Source: Solirubrobacteraceae bacterium (lineage in GTDB: Bacteria; Actinomycetota; Thermoleophilia; Solirubrobacterales; Solirubrobacteraceae). Taken from it: 64,000 bases of DNA. The notes beneath the pieces were generated by a model, which was not told the origin of the DNA, did no database searches, and worked only from the letters and a program-made list of their open reading frames with translations. This document shows, piece after piece, positions 51,603 to 61,124 of the stretch; position 1 is the stretch's first letter; each line of letters opens with the position of its first letter. The stretch is from assembly GCA_025449845.1 (NCBI GenBank), contig JANWIP010000004.1, positions 54,039 to 118,038 of the forward strand, in the 5' to 3' direction. The position numbers and the translations under genes were made by a program.

Positions 51603-51675
51603 GGGGCCATAGCTCAGCTGGGAGAGCGCCTGCTTTGCAAGCAGGAGGTCGCCGGTTCGATCCCGGCTGGCTCCA
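51603..51675 (+). tRNA. tRNA-Ala (TGC anticodon), integration site
   Basis: A 73-nt cloverleaf: acceptor GGGGCCA/TGGCTCC, D-arm AGCTCAGCTGGGAGAGC, anticodon stem CCTGC/GCAGG with loop TTTGCAA (TGC), T-arm CCGGTTCGATCCCGG. Discriminator A; CCA not encoded. From the anticodon arm to the 3' end (plus one base) it is duplicated exactly at 63640-63686, marking it as the attachment site of the element that follows. Confidence 0.98.
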
Positions 51676-51676
51676 T
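51630..51676 (+). repeat. attL, 47-bp attachment-site repeat
   Basis: Left copy, within tRNA-Ala(TGC): starts one base before the TGCTTTGCAAGC of the anticodon arm and ends one base after the discriminator. Identical over 47 bases to 63640-63686. Recombination probably occurs near the anticodon loop, as for most tyrosine integrases at tRNAs. Confidence 0.93.
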
Positions 51677-51911
51677 AGGCATTTTACCGCTTTACAAAGC
51701 CAAATCTTGGCACCCCCGCTGGTCCTGACCAGTGTGAGGGACGAAGCAGGGACGAAGCAGAGCACCAAGGCGCGGCAGTCTGCGGCTGAGTGTTGGCCTT
51801 GGCGGTGCTCGGCGACCGCCAGCCGTGATCGAGGGGGAGGGGTCCCGACAGGTGGCGGAGCCTTTCGGGCCGGGGGACACGGGATCAAGTTCGATCGTTT
51901 AGGATTGGCCG

Positions 51912-53309
51912 ATGGATTCACCGGCCAAGGAGGAAGGGCCCGCGGAGACCGGCAGGGATGCCGGCATCCCTCTGTTCCGTGCCCGCTCCAAGGCAAAGGA
52001 GTTCCGCGCGCAGCTGGAAGAGTTGCGTGGACGCGTGGATCGGCTCAACCTGCTGTCTGCGGTCGAGCTCGAAGAGCGCAAGGCCACGCTGCTGAGCGAG
52101 ACTGAGCAGCTTTCTTCGTCAATTGAGCGTGAGCGCGCTGAGGCTGCGGTGAAGATTGAGCGTGAGACGGCCGCCGCCCGGGAGGCGGCTCAGCGGGAGA
52201 TTGCGAGTCTCGAAGGGCGGCGGACGGCGCTTGAGCCGCGCGTGGCGGAGCTCGCGCAAGAGATCGTGGTGACGGAGGAGATTTCGATCCTGCAAGAGAT
52301 CGGCGTCTATGAGTACCGCCATCCGCTGACCGATGCCGTTGGCTACGACGCGCGGCTAAAACGCCTGCGCGACACGATCAAGGTCATGGCTCAGAAGGAC
52401 GGCGGCGCTGTGCTCGCCAACACCGACTGGACTGTCAACGGGTCGGCGCCAAAAGGCCGCGCGATGGTGCGTGACTATTCGAAGCTCGTGCTGCGCGCCT
52501 ACAACGCCGAAGCTGACAACCTGGTGCGTGCGCTGAAGCCGTACAAGCTGGAAAGCGCGATCGAGAGGCTGGGCAAGATCGCAGCGACGATCGCCAAGCT
52601 GGGCAAAACAATGGACATCCGCATCTCCGATGAGTACCACCGCTTGCGCATCAAAGAGTTGGAGCTGACCGCCGACTACCTGGAGAAGCGCGCCGAGGAG
52701 AAGGAGCGCGAACGTGCCGAGCGCGAACGTCTCCGTGAGGAGCGCAAGGTGCAAGAGGAACTGACACGCGAGCGCGCGAGGTTGGAGAAGGAGCAGCAGC
52801 ACTACCTGAACGTGCTTACGCGCTTAAAGGAGCAGGGTAACCACGAGGCGATCGAGCGCACGCATGCCTCGCTGGCCGCCATCCAAAACGCAATCGAAGC
52901 GGTCGACTACCGTGTCGCCAACGTGCGTGCTGGCTACGTGTACGTCATCTCCAACCTCGGTGCCTTCGGCGAGGGCATGGTCAAGGTCGGCCTAACCAGG
53001 CGGCTCGATCCAACTGAGCGCGTACGCGAGTTGGGCGATGCCTCCGTGCCGTTCAAGTACGACACGCACGCCCTTGTCTTCTCCGACAACGCGGTTGGCT
53101 TGGAGTCCGACCTGCACGCAAGGATGGCCGACCGTCGCGTCAACCGCGTTAACAAGCGGCGCGAGTTCTTCTACGCGACGCCAGCCGAGGTCAAGGCGCA
53201 GCTGGTCGAGCTGGCCGGCGACCTGCTTGAGTACACAGAGACCGCCGAGGCCGTCGAGTACCGGCAGAGCGCCAACGAGCGCACAGCCCAAGCGGCGCCG
53301 GTCGGCTGA
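51912..53309 (+). CDS. DUF4041 / GIY-YIG (T5orf172) nuclease, phage-defence type
   Basis: 465 residues. Coiled coil (about 30-110), DUF4041-like domain (about 115-240, 'EIGVYEYRHPLTDAVGYDARLKRL' reduced to its key EYRHPL and YDARL), charged coiled coil (about 245-310), and a C-terminal T5orf172/GIY-YIG nuclease (about 340-435): 'GYVYVISN', 'VKVGLTRRLDP', Arg in 'ERVRELG', Glu in 'GLESDLHARM', 'VNKRREFFY'. This architecture is found in phages and defence islands, and the E. coli membrane-bound phage-defence nuclease SNIPE is, to my knowledge, of this type; here no membrane helix is seen. First cargo gene of the element. Confidence 0.88.
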   Translation: MDSPAKEEGPAETGRDAGIPLFRARSKAKEFRAQLEELRGRVDRLNLLSAVELEERKATLLSETEQLSSSIERERAEAAVKIERETAAAREAAQREIASLEGRRTALEPRVAELAQEIVVTEEISILQEIGVYEYRHPLTDAVGYDARLKRLRDTIKVMAQKDGGAVLANTDWTVNGSAPKGRAMVRDYSKLVLRAYNAEADNLVRALKPYKLESAIERLGKIAATIAKLGKTMDIRISDEYHRLRIKELELTADYLEKRAEEKERERAERERLREERKVQEELTRERARLEKEQQHYLNVLTRLKEQGNHEAIERTHASLAAIQNAIEAVDYRVANVRAGYVYVISNLGAFGEGMVKVGLTRRLDPTERVRELGDASVPFKYDTHALVFSDNAVGLESDLHARMADRRVNRVNKRREFFYATPAEVKAQLVELAGDLLEYTETAEAVEYRQSANERTAQAAPVG

Positions 53310-53662
53310 GCCCACTGGAGCGCTATCGAGCGTCCTCCCAAAGTGTGCTCGAAGTGTGTCCTTTGTGCCCGAACTGTGCCCGTTCTGTACCCGTTTTGTA
53401 ACCTCTCGCCGTATTGCCCCGGGACCCCTTGACGTCCGCCGTTGGCTGTGCATATATGGGTGCCCGTAAACATTTTGGCCCCCGCGCAGCTCGAACTGCC
53501 GGGGGCCGTGGCAGGAAGAGGAGCTGGTCCCCTTCATGCAGTCCGCACCGTATCTGAGGTGGTGTCGCCGGCGCGCAAGGTTTGTCCCGCCGGAGGGCGT
53601 CCCGTGTCTGGGTGTGGGGGTTCTGGCTCCTGTTCGTTGCCGTGAGCGAAAGGAGACCGGTG
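53310..53662. other. Spacer after nuclease gene
   Basis: About 350 bases with no gene I can support. Contains the 11-bp repeat array and, at the right end, a good ribosome site (gaaaggag, 53648-53655) leading into the ATG at 53663. Confidence 0.5.
53342..53405. repeat. Degenerate 11-bp direct repeats after nuclease gene
   Basis: About six units with a TGTGCCC/TGTACCC core (agtgtgctcga, agtgtgtcctt, actgtgcccgt, tctgtacccgt, tttgtaacctc), mostly 11 bp apart, that is one helical turn. Lies in a gene-free stretch 33 bp after the nuclease stop. Could be a protein-binding array (integrase or regulator) or a decayed tandem duplication. Confidence 0.6.
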
Positions 53663-53791
53663 ATGAGTTGCATGTTCTACGTGCCCGGGTGTCTGGCTAG
53701 GCATATCCGCAGGGGCCTGTTGGCGAGTTGGGCTTGGCGGGCGAGGAGGTCAAGGCCCTGGCGCATGGTGGGGCGGTCGAGGAGGCGTTAG
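53663..53791 (+). CDS. Possible short peptide or displaced 5' end of next gene
   Basis: A 42-codon frame with the best ribosome site of the area (gaaaggag) 7 nt before its ATG: 'MSCMFYVPGCLARHIRRGLL' then Arg-rich residues. It overlaps the following gene in another frame, and that gene has only a weak TTG start. The two may once have been one gene, now frameshifted near 53700. Confidence 0.3.
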   Translation: MSCMFYVPGCLARHIRRGLLASWAWRARRSRPWRMVGRSRRR

Positions 53792-54225
53792 AGGAGTTGC
53801 GTCTGCTGGTGGCGTGCGTTGATGGCGCGCGGGCGCTGCTTGAGGTGCTGGGCCGCCGGGCGGCGGTTGATCGGACGGGCGTGGAGGTCGATTTGCGGTC
53901 GCATCGGTGGGCGTTGCAGTTGGCGTTGCACCACGAGATCGAGCGTTATGAGCACCTGATGGCGCGGGCGCGGCAGCTGGGCGCGTGTGCGTGGCGGCGT
54001 GGTGTTGAGCGGCGGCGGGAGAGGCTGCGCGAGTTGCGCCGGGCGGTGGAGGTGCGTGCGAGCGGCCTGGATGACCCGACGGAGCCCGGTGGCCTCGGTG
54101 GGGACCCGGGCAGCGTGCTGGGCGCGGGCGAGTGGGCGCTGCTGCACGTTCTCCTCGGCGAGGCGGCGGATGACGTGTGGGAGGACGGCGAGGCGCCGGA
54201 GTTGATCCCGTCCTGCTCGGCGTAG
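53728..54225 (+). CDS. Helical cargo protein of unknown function
   Basis: 165 residues from TTG 53728; a TAG in this frame lies 10 codons upstream, so the N-terminus is uncertain. Mostly helical and charged ('EEVKALAHGGAVEEALEELR', 'LALHHEIERYEHLMARARQL', 'RRERLRELRRAVEVRA'), acidic C-terminus. No family recognised. Codon use fits a GC-rich actinobacterium. Possibly broken at the start by a frameshift. Confidence 0.45.
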   Translation: MGLAGEEVKALAHGGAVEEALEELRLLVACVDGARALLEVLGRRAAVDRTGVEVDLRSHRWALQLALHHEIERYEHLMARARQLGACAWRRGVERRRERLRELRRAVEVRASGLDDPTEPGGLGGDPGSVLGAGEWALLHVLLGEAADDVWEDGEAPELIPSCSA

Positions 54226-54388
54226 GCGGGGGTGCGAGGTCGTGGCCGCTCGCGCCCCACCACCCTCGGCGGTGGCCCCCGGCGCGGGTGCGAGCCGCCG
54301 TGGGAAAACGGTGGTCTGAGTCAATGTGATTTGGCTCCGACGCGGATAGGCCCGCGCCGGAGCCGTGCACGGAAAGGAGTGTCTTCCC

Positions 54389-54655
54389 ATGCAGGGCGAG
54401 CGTAACTGGTCGTTGGAGTTGAGGGTGCAGGAGGTGGCGCAGCGCGCGGTGATGTTGCAGGTGCTGCGCGTGGATCGCGATGAGCGCTGGAGTCGTGCGG
54501 AGCTGGAGCGCGAGATCTATGACATCGCGCCGCTTGAGGTGGGCGATGCGCTTGAGCGTTTGCGCCGTGAGGGCCTGGTGCACGTGGAGGGCGAGTTGGT
54601 GCTGGCCTCGCGTGCGGCGGGGCACCTCGATGCTCTGGGGATGTTCTCGATCTAG
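54389..54655 (+). CDS. Small winged-helix protein
   Basis: 88 residues from ATG 54389 with aaggag 11 nt upstream. 'QRAVMLQVLRVDRDERWSRA' then 'EIYDIAPLEVGDALERLRRE', 'GLVHVEGELVLASRAAGHLD' and 'ALGMFSI': a compact winged helix in which 'APLEVGDALERLRREGLV' would be the recognition part. Probably a DNA-binding regulator of the element; similar small proteins occur in Solirubrobacterales. Confidence 0.65.
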   Translation: MQGERNWSLELRVQEVAQRAVMLQVLRVDRDERWSRAELEREIYDIAPLEVGDALERLRREGLVHVEGELVLASRAAGHLDALGMFSI

Positions 54656-55108
54656 ACCGTCCCCAACAATCTGTCGGGCGGGTTGCGTGCGTGTCCTCCC
54701 CACCGCGCACCCTGTCCGCCAGCACCCACAACCCCTGGAGGATCCTCTGGCGAGTACGCCAAGCGTCGTCGCAAACAACGCGGGAGTGTGGGGAGGGGCG
54801 GCCTTCGGCCGCGTGGTGGCCGCGTCGCGGCGATCCCGGCGCGCGCGAGGAGGCTAGGGGTCGGAGACACGCTGTCGGGTGGTTTGGTCATGCGGTCTGG
54901 TGCTGGAGGGTGGCAATCGAACGGCCTGCGGTGACGGTCTCTTCGCCGTCTGGCTTCCTTCGTGACGACCGGCACCCGCAACCTTGGAGCATCTCGTGTC
55001 TTCCCGACTATTTGGCGCAGAACGGTGCCGGTGTTACGGTCGCTGGCAATCCGATAAGGCCGGCAGGCTGCTGGTCGTCGCCCGTTTGATCCCGAGGAGG
55101 TAGTCCCC
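54656..55108. other. Spacer before RHS gene
   Basis: 453 bases without a supported gene; open frames have arginine/proline-rich shadow character. A hairpin GCGGCC-TTC-GGCCGC lies at 54798-54812 and may end the transcript of the small genes. The right end carries gaggaggt (55096-55103), a strong ribosome site for the RHS gene. Confidence 0.5.
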
Positions 55109-58100
55109 GTGTCGAGTCTGTTGTCTTGCCTGATTGAAGCTCTTCGCCAACAAGGTGGGTCCCAAGGCAGTGCCCTCAGCCGCAAAGCTGTCTGGCTGGC
55201 GGGCCTGACAGCGCTGGCCCTGGTGTTGCTCGTGTTGCCTGCCGTGGCGTCGGCGGCGGTCTGCACGGACACTTGGAAAGGGCCGGCCGAAGGGCTCTGG
55301 GGGACGGCGGGGAGCTGGTCGGCTGAACACGTCCCGACTTCCTCGGATGTTGCGTGCATCGAATCGGGCTCGACGGTGGAAGTGGCCTCGGGGGTCAATC
55401 AGGTGGGGGTGGTGCAGGGCGAAGGGTCGCTGGTGATCCACGAAAGCACGCTTGAAGTCACGAACACGCTTGAAGCGTCGTCGATCAATACGCTGGCGAT
55501 GCACTTCGGTGGGGTGTTGACGGGTGCTGCTGCGGTGGATGTGTCGGGGTCGCTGGTGTGGAGCGGTTCGAGCACGATGTCGGGGTCGGGTTTGACGGTG
55601 CTGGGGTCCGGTGCGACTGCGTCGGTGGCAACGTCTGCCGTTTTGCTGCAGCGGACGTTGGTCAATGAAGGGACCTTTACGTTTGTCGAAGGGTCGCTGA
55701 GGATGGATGAAGGCGCCCAGCTAGATAACTCGGGGACGTTCAAGGCGAACGGGGAAGGCGTGTTCGGGATCACCACCGGAGGTGAAGGTGCGGCGCCGCT
55801 GGTCGTGAACACCGGCCTGTTCGAGAAGACGGTAGGCGAAGGGAAAACGCAGGTCGAAGTCAGCTTTGAAAACTCGGGGACGGTCAAGACGCCGACTGGG
55901 CGGCTTGTCTTCGGCGAAAAGCCCATCTCGGTGACGCTGACGAGCAGCGGCGTGCTGGAAGGCACGGAGGTGTTCAATCACGCCACGATCACGGCCGGCG
56001 GTTTCAAAGCGCCGTCAGGTAAAGTAACGGTCGAATATGGGTCGTTGACGATTTCTGAAGGCAGTACTGTGTCTATCGCTAACTTTACGATGAACTTTGA
56101 AGCGATGGTGACGGGTGCGGGGACGCTCGATCTCACCGAAGCGTTCGTGTGGAATCTCGAAAGCACGATGTCTGGCTCCGGCACTACGATCATCAAGCCC
56201 GGCGCTACGGGCTCTTTTCAGGCCAGTACAATGAGGCTGAAGGAAAGGACGTTGGTCAACGAAGGGACGATCACTCTTGAAGCGTATATGCAATTGGCCA
56301 AAAACGCGCGGGTGAAAAACCCGGGGACGTTTAACGCGAACATCGAGGGTGTGTTCGGGATCACTACCGAAGAAGAAATACCGACCGGCGTGTTCATCAA
56401 TACAGGTGTTTTCCAGAAGACTAAAGGCACGGGGGAAACAAGGGTCGAAGTCAATTTCGAAAACGAAGGCAAAGTCGAAGCACAGACCGGGAAGCTGACG
56501 TTTGGCTACAAGCCGATCGCCGTGACACTTGCAAGTGGCAGCACGCTGACGGGTGAAATCCTCATCAATGCCGGAGCGATCGTGGGTAATAATTTCAAAG
56601 CGGTGAATCTCGTCATCGAACACGCCTCGTTGACGATCCCCATTGGGAGCACCGCGACGATCACGGACTTCACGATGAGGTTCGAATCTGTGTTGACGGG
56701 CGGCGGGACGCTCAACGTCAGCGAAACGTTTGAATGGGGCCTGGAAAGCACGATGGCGGGCACGGGCACCACCACGATCAAGCCGGGTGCGACAGCCCTA
56801 CTTGATGCCACCACGATGTACATGACTGAACGGACGCTGGTGAACGAAGGGACGGCCATCTGGAAAGAAGGCTCGATAGCGATGGGCAATAACGCCAACC
56901 TGGATAACTTCGCGACATTCGACGCAAACTCCGAGCACATCAACGGTATGTATGTACGCGAATCAGAAAGCACAGATCCAGCACCGCAGCTCAATAACGA
57001 CGGGAAGTTTCAGAAGATAGAAGGTACTGGCCAGACGACGGTCCAGGTGCCGTTTTTCAACAGTGGCAGCATTGTCCAGGCGACGGGGAAACTCCTCATC
57101 AAAGACCCCGTGTCCAGTGAATCATCGTCGCAGTGGGGCGGCGAAAACCCGTCCGAAGGCCCGAAAAACCTGTGCGGGGAACCCGTGGATTGCGCGACAG
57201 GCGACTTCTTTGAGACCGAGACCGACCTGTCGGTCGGCGGCCGAGGCGTGGGCTTGAACATGATCCGCACGTATAACTCGCAGGCCGCTGTCGCGGGGGT
57301 CTCGGGCGCGTTTGGGCCTGGCTGGAGCAGCTCGTTCAGCGACCACCTGGTGGTCGCTCAAGGCAAAGCGATGTTGCATCAGGCGAACGGCAGCACAGTC
57401 CCGTTCATCGAAGGCAAAGGCACGTCGTTCAGCCCACCCGCATGGTCGCAGGACACCTTGAACGGCAGCACAGGCGTCGGCTACTCGCTCGTGCTGCCCG
57501 ACCAACGCAAATACCAGTTTGAAGGCAGCACGGGCCGCCTGCAGAGCGTGGTAGATCGCAACGGCAACCAGACGAAACTGGCTTATAACAAAGCGGGGCA
57601 GCTCGAAACGATCACGGACCCCGCGGGCCGTAAGATCACGCTCGCCTACAACGGCGAAGGTCTCATCGAAACCGCGAAAGACCCGATGGGCCACACCGTC
57701 AAATACACCTACGAAGGCGGCCAGCTGGCGACCGTCACCGAGCCTGGTGAAGCGAAAGCACGCTGGACCTATCATTACGATGGGTCGCACCAGATGACGT
57801 CGTTCACGGACGGCCGCGGCGGGAAAACGAGCAACGAATACGACGGCTCGCATCGTGTCACCTCGCAGACCGATCCGAGCGAACGCACGCTGACGTTCGA
57901 ATACGAACCGTTCCACACGAAGATCACCAACCACTCCACGGGCAGCGTCACCGACGAGCACTACACGAGCAGCAACGAGCCCTACTCCATCACCCGAGGC
58001 TTCGGCACCGCGAGCGCGACCACCAGCACGTTTACCTACGACGCGGCGAACGACCTGACGAGCGTCACGGACGGCAACAGTCATACCACGACGTACACGT

Positions 58101-60619
58101 ATGAAAACGGTAACAAGACGAGCATGGTGGATCCCAACAAAAACGAAACGAAATGGACATACGACGGGACGCACGACGTGCTGAGCGTCACGACACCGAA
58201 GGGTGAGACGACGACGATCACCCGCGACAGCCACGGCAACGCCGAAACGGTATCGCGACCCGCGCCGCACAGCACGACGCAGACCACGACCTACCACTAC
58301 GACGCCAACGGGAACCTGACGAGCGCCGTGGACCCCCTCAAACACACCTGGAGCTACGAATACGACACCAAGGGCAACCGCACAAGCGAAACGGACCCCG
58401 AAGGCGACAAGCGGACGTTCGGCTTCAACGAAGACTCCCAGGAAACGTCGAGCGTCAGTCCAAAGGGAAACGTCAAAGGCGCCGAAGCGAGCCAGTACAC
58501 CACCAAAATAGAACGCGACGAACAGGGCAGGCCAAAAACGATCACCGACCCCCTCGGCCACACCGTCAAATACGCATACGACGGGAACAGCAACATCGAA
58601 ACCGTCACCGACGCCGACGGACACACCACGACCAACACCTACGACGCCGATAACCGCAAGACGAAGGTCAAAGAGCCAAGCGGCATCACCACCGAAACCG
58701 CATACAACGGCGCCGGAAACGTCACGAGCCAGACCGACGGAAACAAACACACCACCACATACACCCGTAACCCTCTCGGAGAGATCACCGAAATCAAAGA
58801 CCCACTCGCCCGCGTCACGAAAAAGGAATACGACGCCGCCGGCAATCTTCTCGCTGTGGTCGACCCCGCGAAACGCACCACCAAATACAGCTACGACCCC
58901 GCGAACCGCCTCAAAGAAATCACCTACTCCGAAAGCAAAACACCCACCGTCAAATACGAATACGACGCCGACGGCAACCGCGTCAAGATGACCGACGGGA
59001 CCGGCAAAACCACATACACCTACGATCAGCTCGACCGGCTCGTACAGAGCACCGACGGGCACGGCGACAACACCGGATACGAATACGACCTCGCAGGCAA
59101 CCAAACAAAACTAACCTACCCCAACGGCACACTCATCACCCGCGCCTACGACAACGCCGCACGCCTACAGAGCGTCACCGACCCGTCCAAAAACACCACC
59201 ACATTCGCGTATGACCCCAACAGCAACCTCACCGCCACCACCTTCCCCAAAGCGACAGGCGAGCAAGACAAAATCACCTACAACAACGCCGACCAGCAAA
59301 TCAAAATCACGATGTCCGGCAACGGCGTGAAACTCCTCGCCGGCCTCGCATACACCCGCGACAACGAGGGACAGATCAAAACCACCACCAGCAACGGCCT
59401 CCCCGGCAGCGCAAGCACCAACAGCACCTACGACACCAACAACCGCCTCGAAAAAGCCGGGAGCACCGCATACGCCTATGACTCCGCCGACAGCCCCACA
59501 ACCCTCGGCGCGAACACCAGCGCCTACGACGCCGCCGGCGAGCTCAAAACGAGCGGCAGCAACACCTATGGATACGACCAACTCGGCAACCGCGTCAGCA
59601 CCACCCCCAAAGGCGGCCAGGCCACCATCTACGCCTACGACCAGGCCGGCAACCTAACCCAAGCCAAACAAAACAAAGCCGGAGGACTCAACGTCACCTA
59701 CACCTCCGACGGCAACGGCCTACGCGCCACCCAAACCAAAGGCAAAACCACCACCGCCCTCACCTGGGACACGCACGGCGAACTGCCCCTCATCATCTCA
59801 GACGAACAGAACACCTACATCTACGGCCCCAACGAAACCCCAATCGAGGAGATCCAAAGCAAAGGCGCCATCCTCTACCTACACCACGACCAGCAGAACT
59901 CAACCCGCATGATCACCAGCGCCACCGGCAACATCGAAGCGACCACCAGCTACGACCCATACGGCAACACCACCGGCACCACCGGCACCACCACCACACC
60001 CCTCGGCTACGACGCCCAGTACACCAACACCGACACCGGACTCATCTACCAAAGAGCCCGCTCCTACGACCCCACCACCGCCCAGTTCACAAGCACCGAC
60101 CCCGTCAACCCCATCACCCGCCAGCCCTTCAACTACACCAACGACAACCCCCTCAACATGGCCGACCCAGCCGGCCTCTGCAGCATCAACCCCTTCTCCT
60201 CCAGCAGCTGCGTCAGCGAAGCAGCCGAAGCAGGCGTCCACTTCGCCGAACAGCACCCAGTCGCTACCGGCGTCGCACTCGGCGTCGTCGCCGTCGGCAC
60301 CGGCGGAGCCGCAGTCGTCGTTGAGGGCGCGGCCGGTACTGCCCTAGGGATTACATCCGTGGCGGCCGGAACCGGAGCTGCGGCGCTGGATGGATCGAAG
60401 TGCCTAAACGGCGATAGCGGAGCCTGCGTTGGAGCCGGCCTGGGCGCGGGGAGCGTGCTCCTAGCCGCTCCCGAGCTGCTCTCGGCAAACGGATTGATTG
60501 CGGAGACAAGCCTATTCCGAGGGCTGGCGGGAGCGGGTCTCGGGCTTGGAGCATATGCGACCCTCGCTGATCTCCTGACCGGAGCACCTGGCTTCCTCAC
60601 GCCACTCTTCGGATGCTGA
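55109..60619 (+). CDS. RHS/YD-repeat toxin-like giant exported protein
   Basis: 1836 residues, GTG start behind gaggaggt. Signal/anchor helix (about 28-50); three adhesin-like beta-helix blocks of about 195 residues, each with 'STM(S/A)GxGTT..KPGAT....T...RTLVNEG' (near 155, 351, 546); DUF6531 entry module 'PVDCATGDFFETETDLSVGG' (near 690); some 40 YD repeats; RHS core 'YQRARSYDPTTAQFTSTDPV....NPLNMADPAG' near 1650-1688. The C-terminal 145 residues are variable-type: Ser/Cys, then Ala/Gly-rich hydrophobic helices ('VATGVALGVVAVGTGGAAVV'), with no known nuclease motif, so a membrane-acting tip is possible. Delivered or surface polymorphic toxin. Confidence 0.92.
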   Translation: MSSLLSCLIEALRQQGGSQGSALSRKAVWLAGLTALALVLLVLPAVASAAVCTDTWKGPAEGLWGTAGSWSAEHVPTSSDVACIESGSTVEVASGVNQVGVVQGEGSLVIHESTLEVTNTLEASSINTLAMHFGGVLTGAAAVDVSGSLVWSGSSTMSGSGLTVLGSGATASVATSAVLLQRTLVNEGTFTFVEGSLRMDEGAQLDNSGTFKANGEGVFGITTGGEGAAPLVVNTGLFEKTVGEGKTQVEVSFENSGTVKTPTGRLVFGEKPISVTLTSSGVLEGTEVFNHATITAGGFKAPSGKVTVEYGSLTISEGSTVSIANFTMNFEAMVTGAGTLDLTEAFVWNLESTMSGSGTTIIKPGATGSFQASTMRLKERTLVNEGTITLEAYMQLAKNARVKNPGTFNANIEGVFGITTEEEIPTGVFINTGVFQKTKGTGETRVEVNFENEGKVEAQTGKLTFGYKPIAVTLASGSTLTGEILINAGAIVGNNFKAVNLVIEHASLTIPIGSTATITDFTMRFESVLTGGGTLNVSETFEWGLESTMAGTGTTTIKPGATALLDATTMYMTERTLVNEGTAIWKEGSIAMGNNANLDNFATFDANSEHINGMYVRESESTDPAPQLNNDGKFQKIEGTGQTTVQVPFFNSGSIVQATGKLLIKDPVSSESSSQWGGENPSEGPKNLCGEPVDCATGDFFETETDLSVGGRGVGLNMIRTYNSQAAVAGVSGAFGPGWSSSFSDHLVVAQGKAMLHQANGSTVPFIEGKGTSFSPPAWSQDTLNGSTGVGYSLVLPDQRKYQFEGSTGRLQSVVDRNGNQTKLAYNKAGQLETITDPAGRKITLAYNGEGLIETAKDPMGHTVKYTYEGGQLATVTEPGEAKARWTYHYDGSHQMTSFTDGRGGKTSNEYDGSHRVTSQTDPSERTLTFEYEPFHTKITNHSTGSVTDEHYTSSNEPYSITRGFGTASATTSTFTYDAANDLTSVTDGNSHTTTYTYENGNKTSMVDPNKNETKWTYDGTHDVLSVTTPKGETTTITRDSHGNAETVSRPAPHSTTQTTTYHYDANGNLTSAVDPLKHTWSYEYDTKGNRTSETDPEGDKRTFGFNEDSQETSSVSPKGNVKGAEASQYTTKIERDEQGRPKTITDPLGHTVKYAYDGNSNIETVTDADGHTTTNTYDADNRKTKVKEPSGITTETAYNGAGNVTSQTDGNKHTTTYTRNPLGEITEIKDPLARVTKKEYDAAGNLLAVVDPAKRTTKYSYDPANRLKEITYSESKTPTVKYEYDADGNRVKMTDGTGKTTYTYDQLDRLVQSTDGHGDNTGYEYDLAGNQTKLTYPNGTLITRAYDNAARLQSVTDPSKNTTTFAYDPNSNLTATTFPKATGEQDKITYNNADQQIKITMSGNGVKLLAGLAYTRDNEGQIKTTTSNGLPGSASTNSTYDTNNRLEKAGSTAYAYDSADSPTTLGANTSAYDAAGELKTSGSNTYGYDQLGNRVSTTPKGGQATIYAYDQAGNLTQAKQNKAGGLNVTYTSDGNGLRATQTKGKTTTALTWDTHGELPLIISDEQNTYIYGPNETPIEEIQSKGAILYLHHDQQNSTRMITSATGNIEATTSYDPYGNTTGTTGTTTTPLGYDAQYTNTDTGLIYQRARSYDPTTAQFTSTDPVNPITRQPFNYTNDNPLNMADPAGLCSINPFSSSSCVSEAAEAGVHFAEQHPVATGVALGVVAVGTGGAAVVVEGAAGTALGITSVAAGTGAAALDGSKCLNGDSGACVGAGLGAGSVLLAAPELLSANGLIAETSLFRGLAGAGLGLGAYATLADLLTGAPGFLTPLFGC

Positions 60620-60748
60620 CCGATGCGGCCAGCCTTGCCCTCAAGATTTCTTCGGCTGAGCCGATAGGATGAACATATGCTGCGGTCTGAATCGAAGCGC
60701 ATACGATTGGTCTCGACCCAATCAGCCGCAAGCATTGCGTGATCCCAC

Positions 60749-61120
60749 ATGGGCATCGATGGAAAAAACGGAGACGAAGGGGGGCTGGATCCGCTCCAAT
60801 ATCTGAACCGTGTGGAGAAGCGGCTTGTCGGATGGTCGGTAACCCGTCAGTTTGCGACGAACGTTCCCCGCTTCGCAAGAATTGTGCAAAAATCGGGACC
60901 GCACGCGGCGGCACGCATAGCATGTGCCCGGGCCTTCCAGTTGTATGCAATCGCATTTGCCTTACCGGGAGTGATTTTCAACGCCTTCGAAATAACTGAG
61001 ATCTCTTATCTATTTTTGATATTGACAGGGCTCTGCCTTGTCGGAGGCGTCGCTTGCCTTATTACATCGCTTGGACCTCAGCGAAGATACAGGCGCACAC
61101 ACGAGATGCGCGCGGGCTAG
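60749..61120 (+). CDS. Putative immunity protein to RHS tip, two-helix membrane protein
   Basis: 123 residues. N-terminal hydrophilic part ('GLDPLQYLNRVEKRLVGWSV', 'VPRFARIVQKSG'), then two membrane helices ('AFQLYAIAFALPGVIFNAF' and 'YLFLILTGLCLVGGVACLIT') and a basic tail. Lies 129 bp after the RHS gene on the same strand, the standard place for a cognate immunity gene. A membrane immunity protein would fit the hydrophobic RHS tip. Lower GC than neighbours, as usual for toxin/immunity ends. Function is inferred from position. Confidence 0.6.
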   Translation: MGIDGKNGDEGGLDPLQYLNRVEKRLVGWSVTRQFATNVPRFARIVQKSGPHAAARIACARAFQLYAIAFALPGVIFNAFEITEISYLFLILTGLCLVGGVACLITSLGPQRRYRRTHEMRAG

Positions 61121-61124
61121 CGGT

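Noticed and set aside
57122..59104. Long minus-strand open frame of 660 codons
   Set aside because: Exactly antisense to the YD repeats of the RHS gene; its V/R/G-rich composition comes from the repeated codons on the other strand. The plus-strand protein has a recognised domain order.
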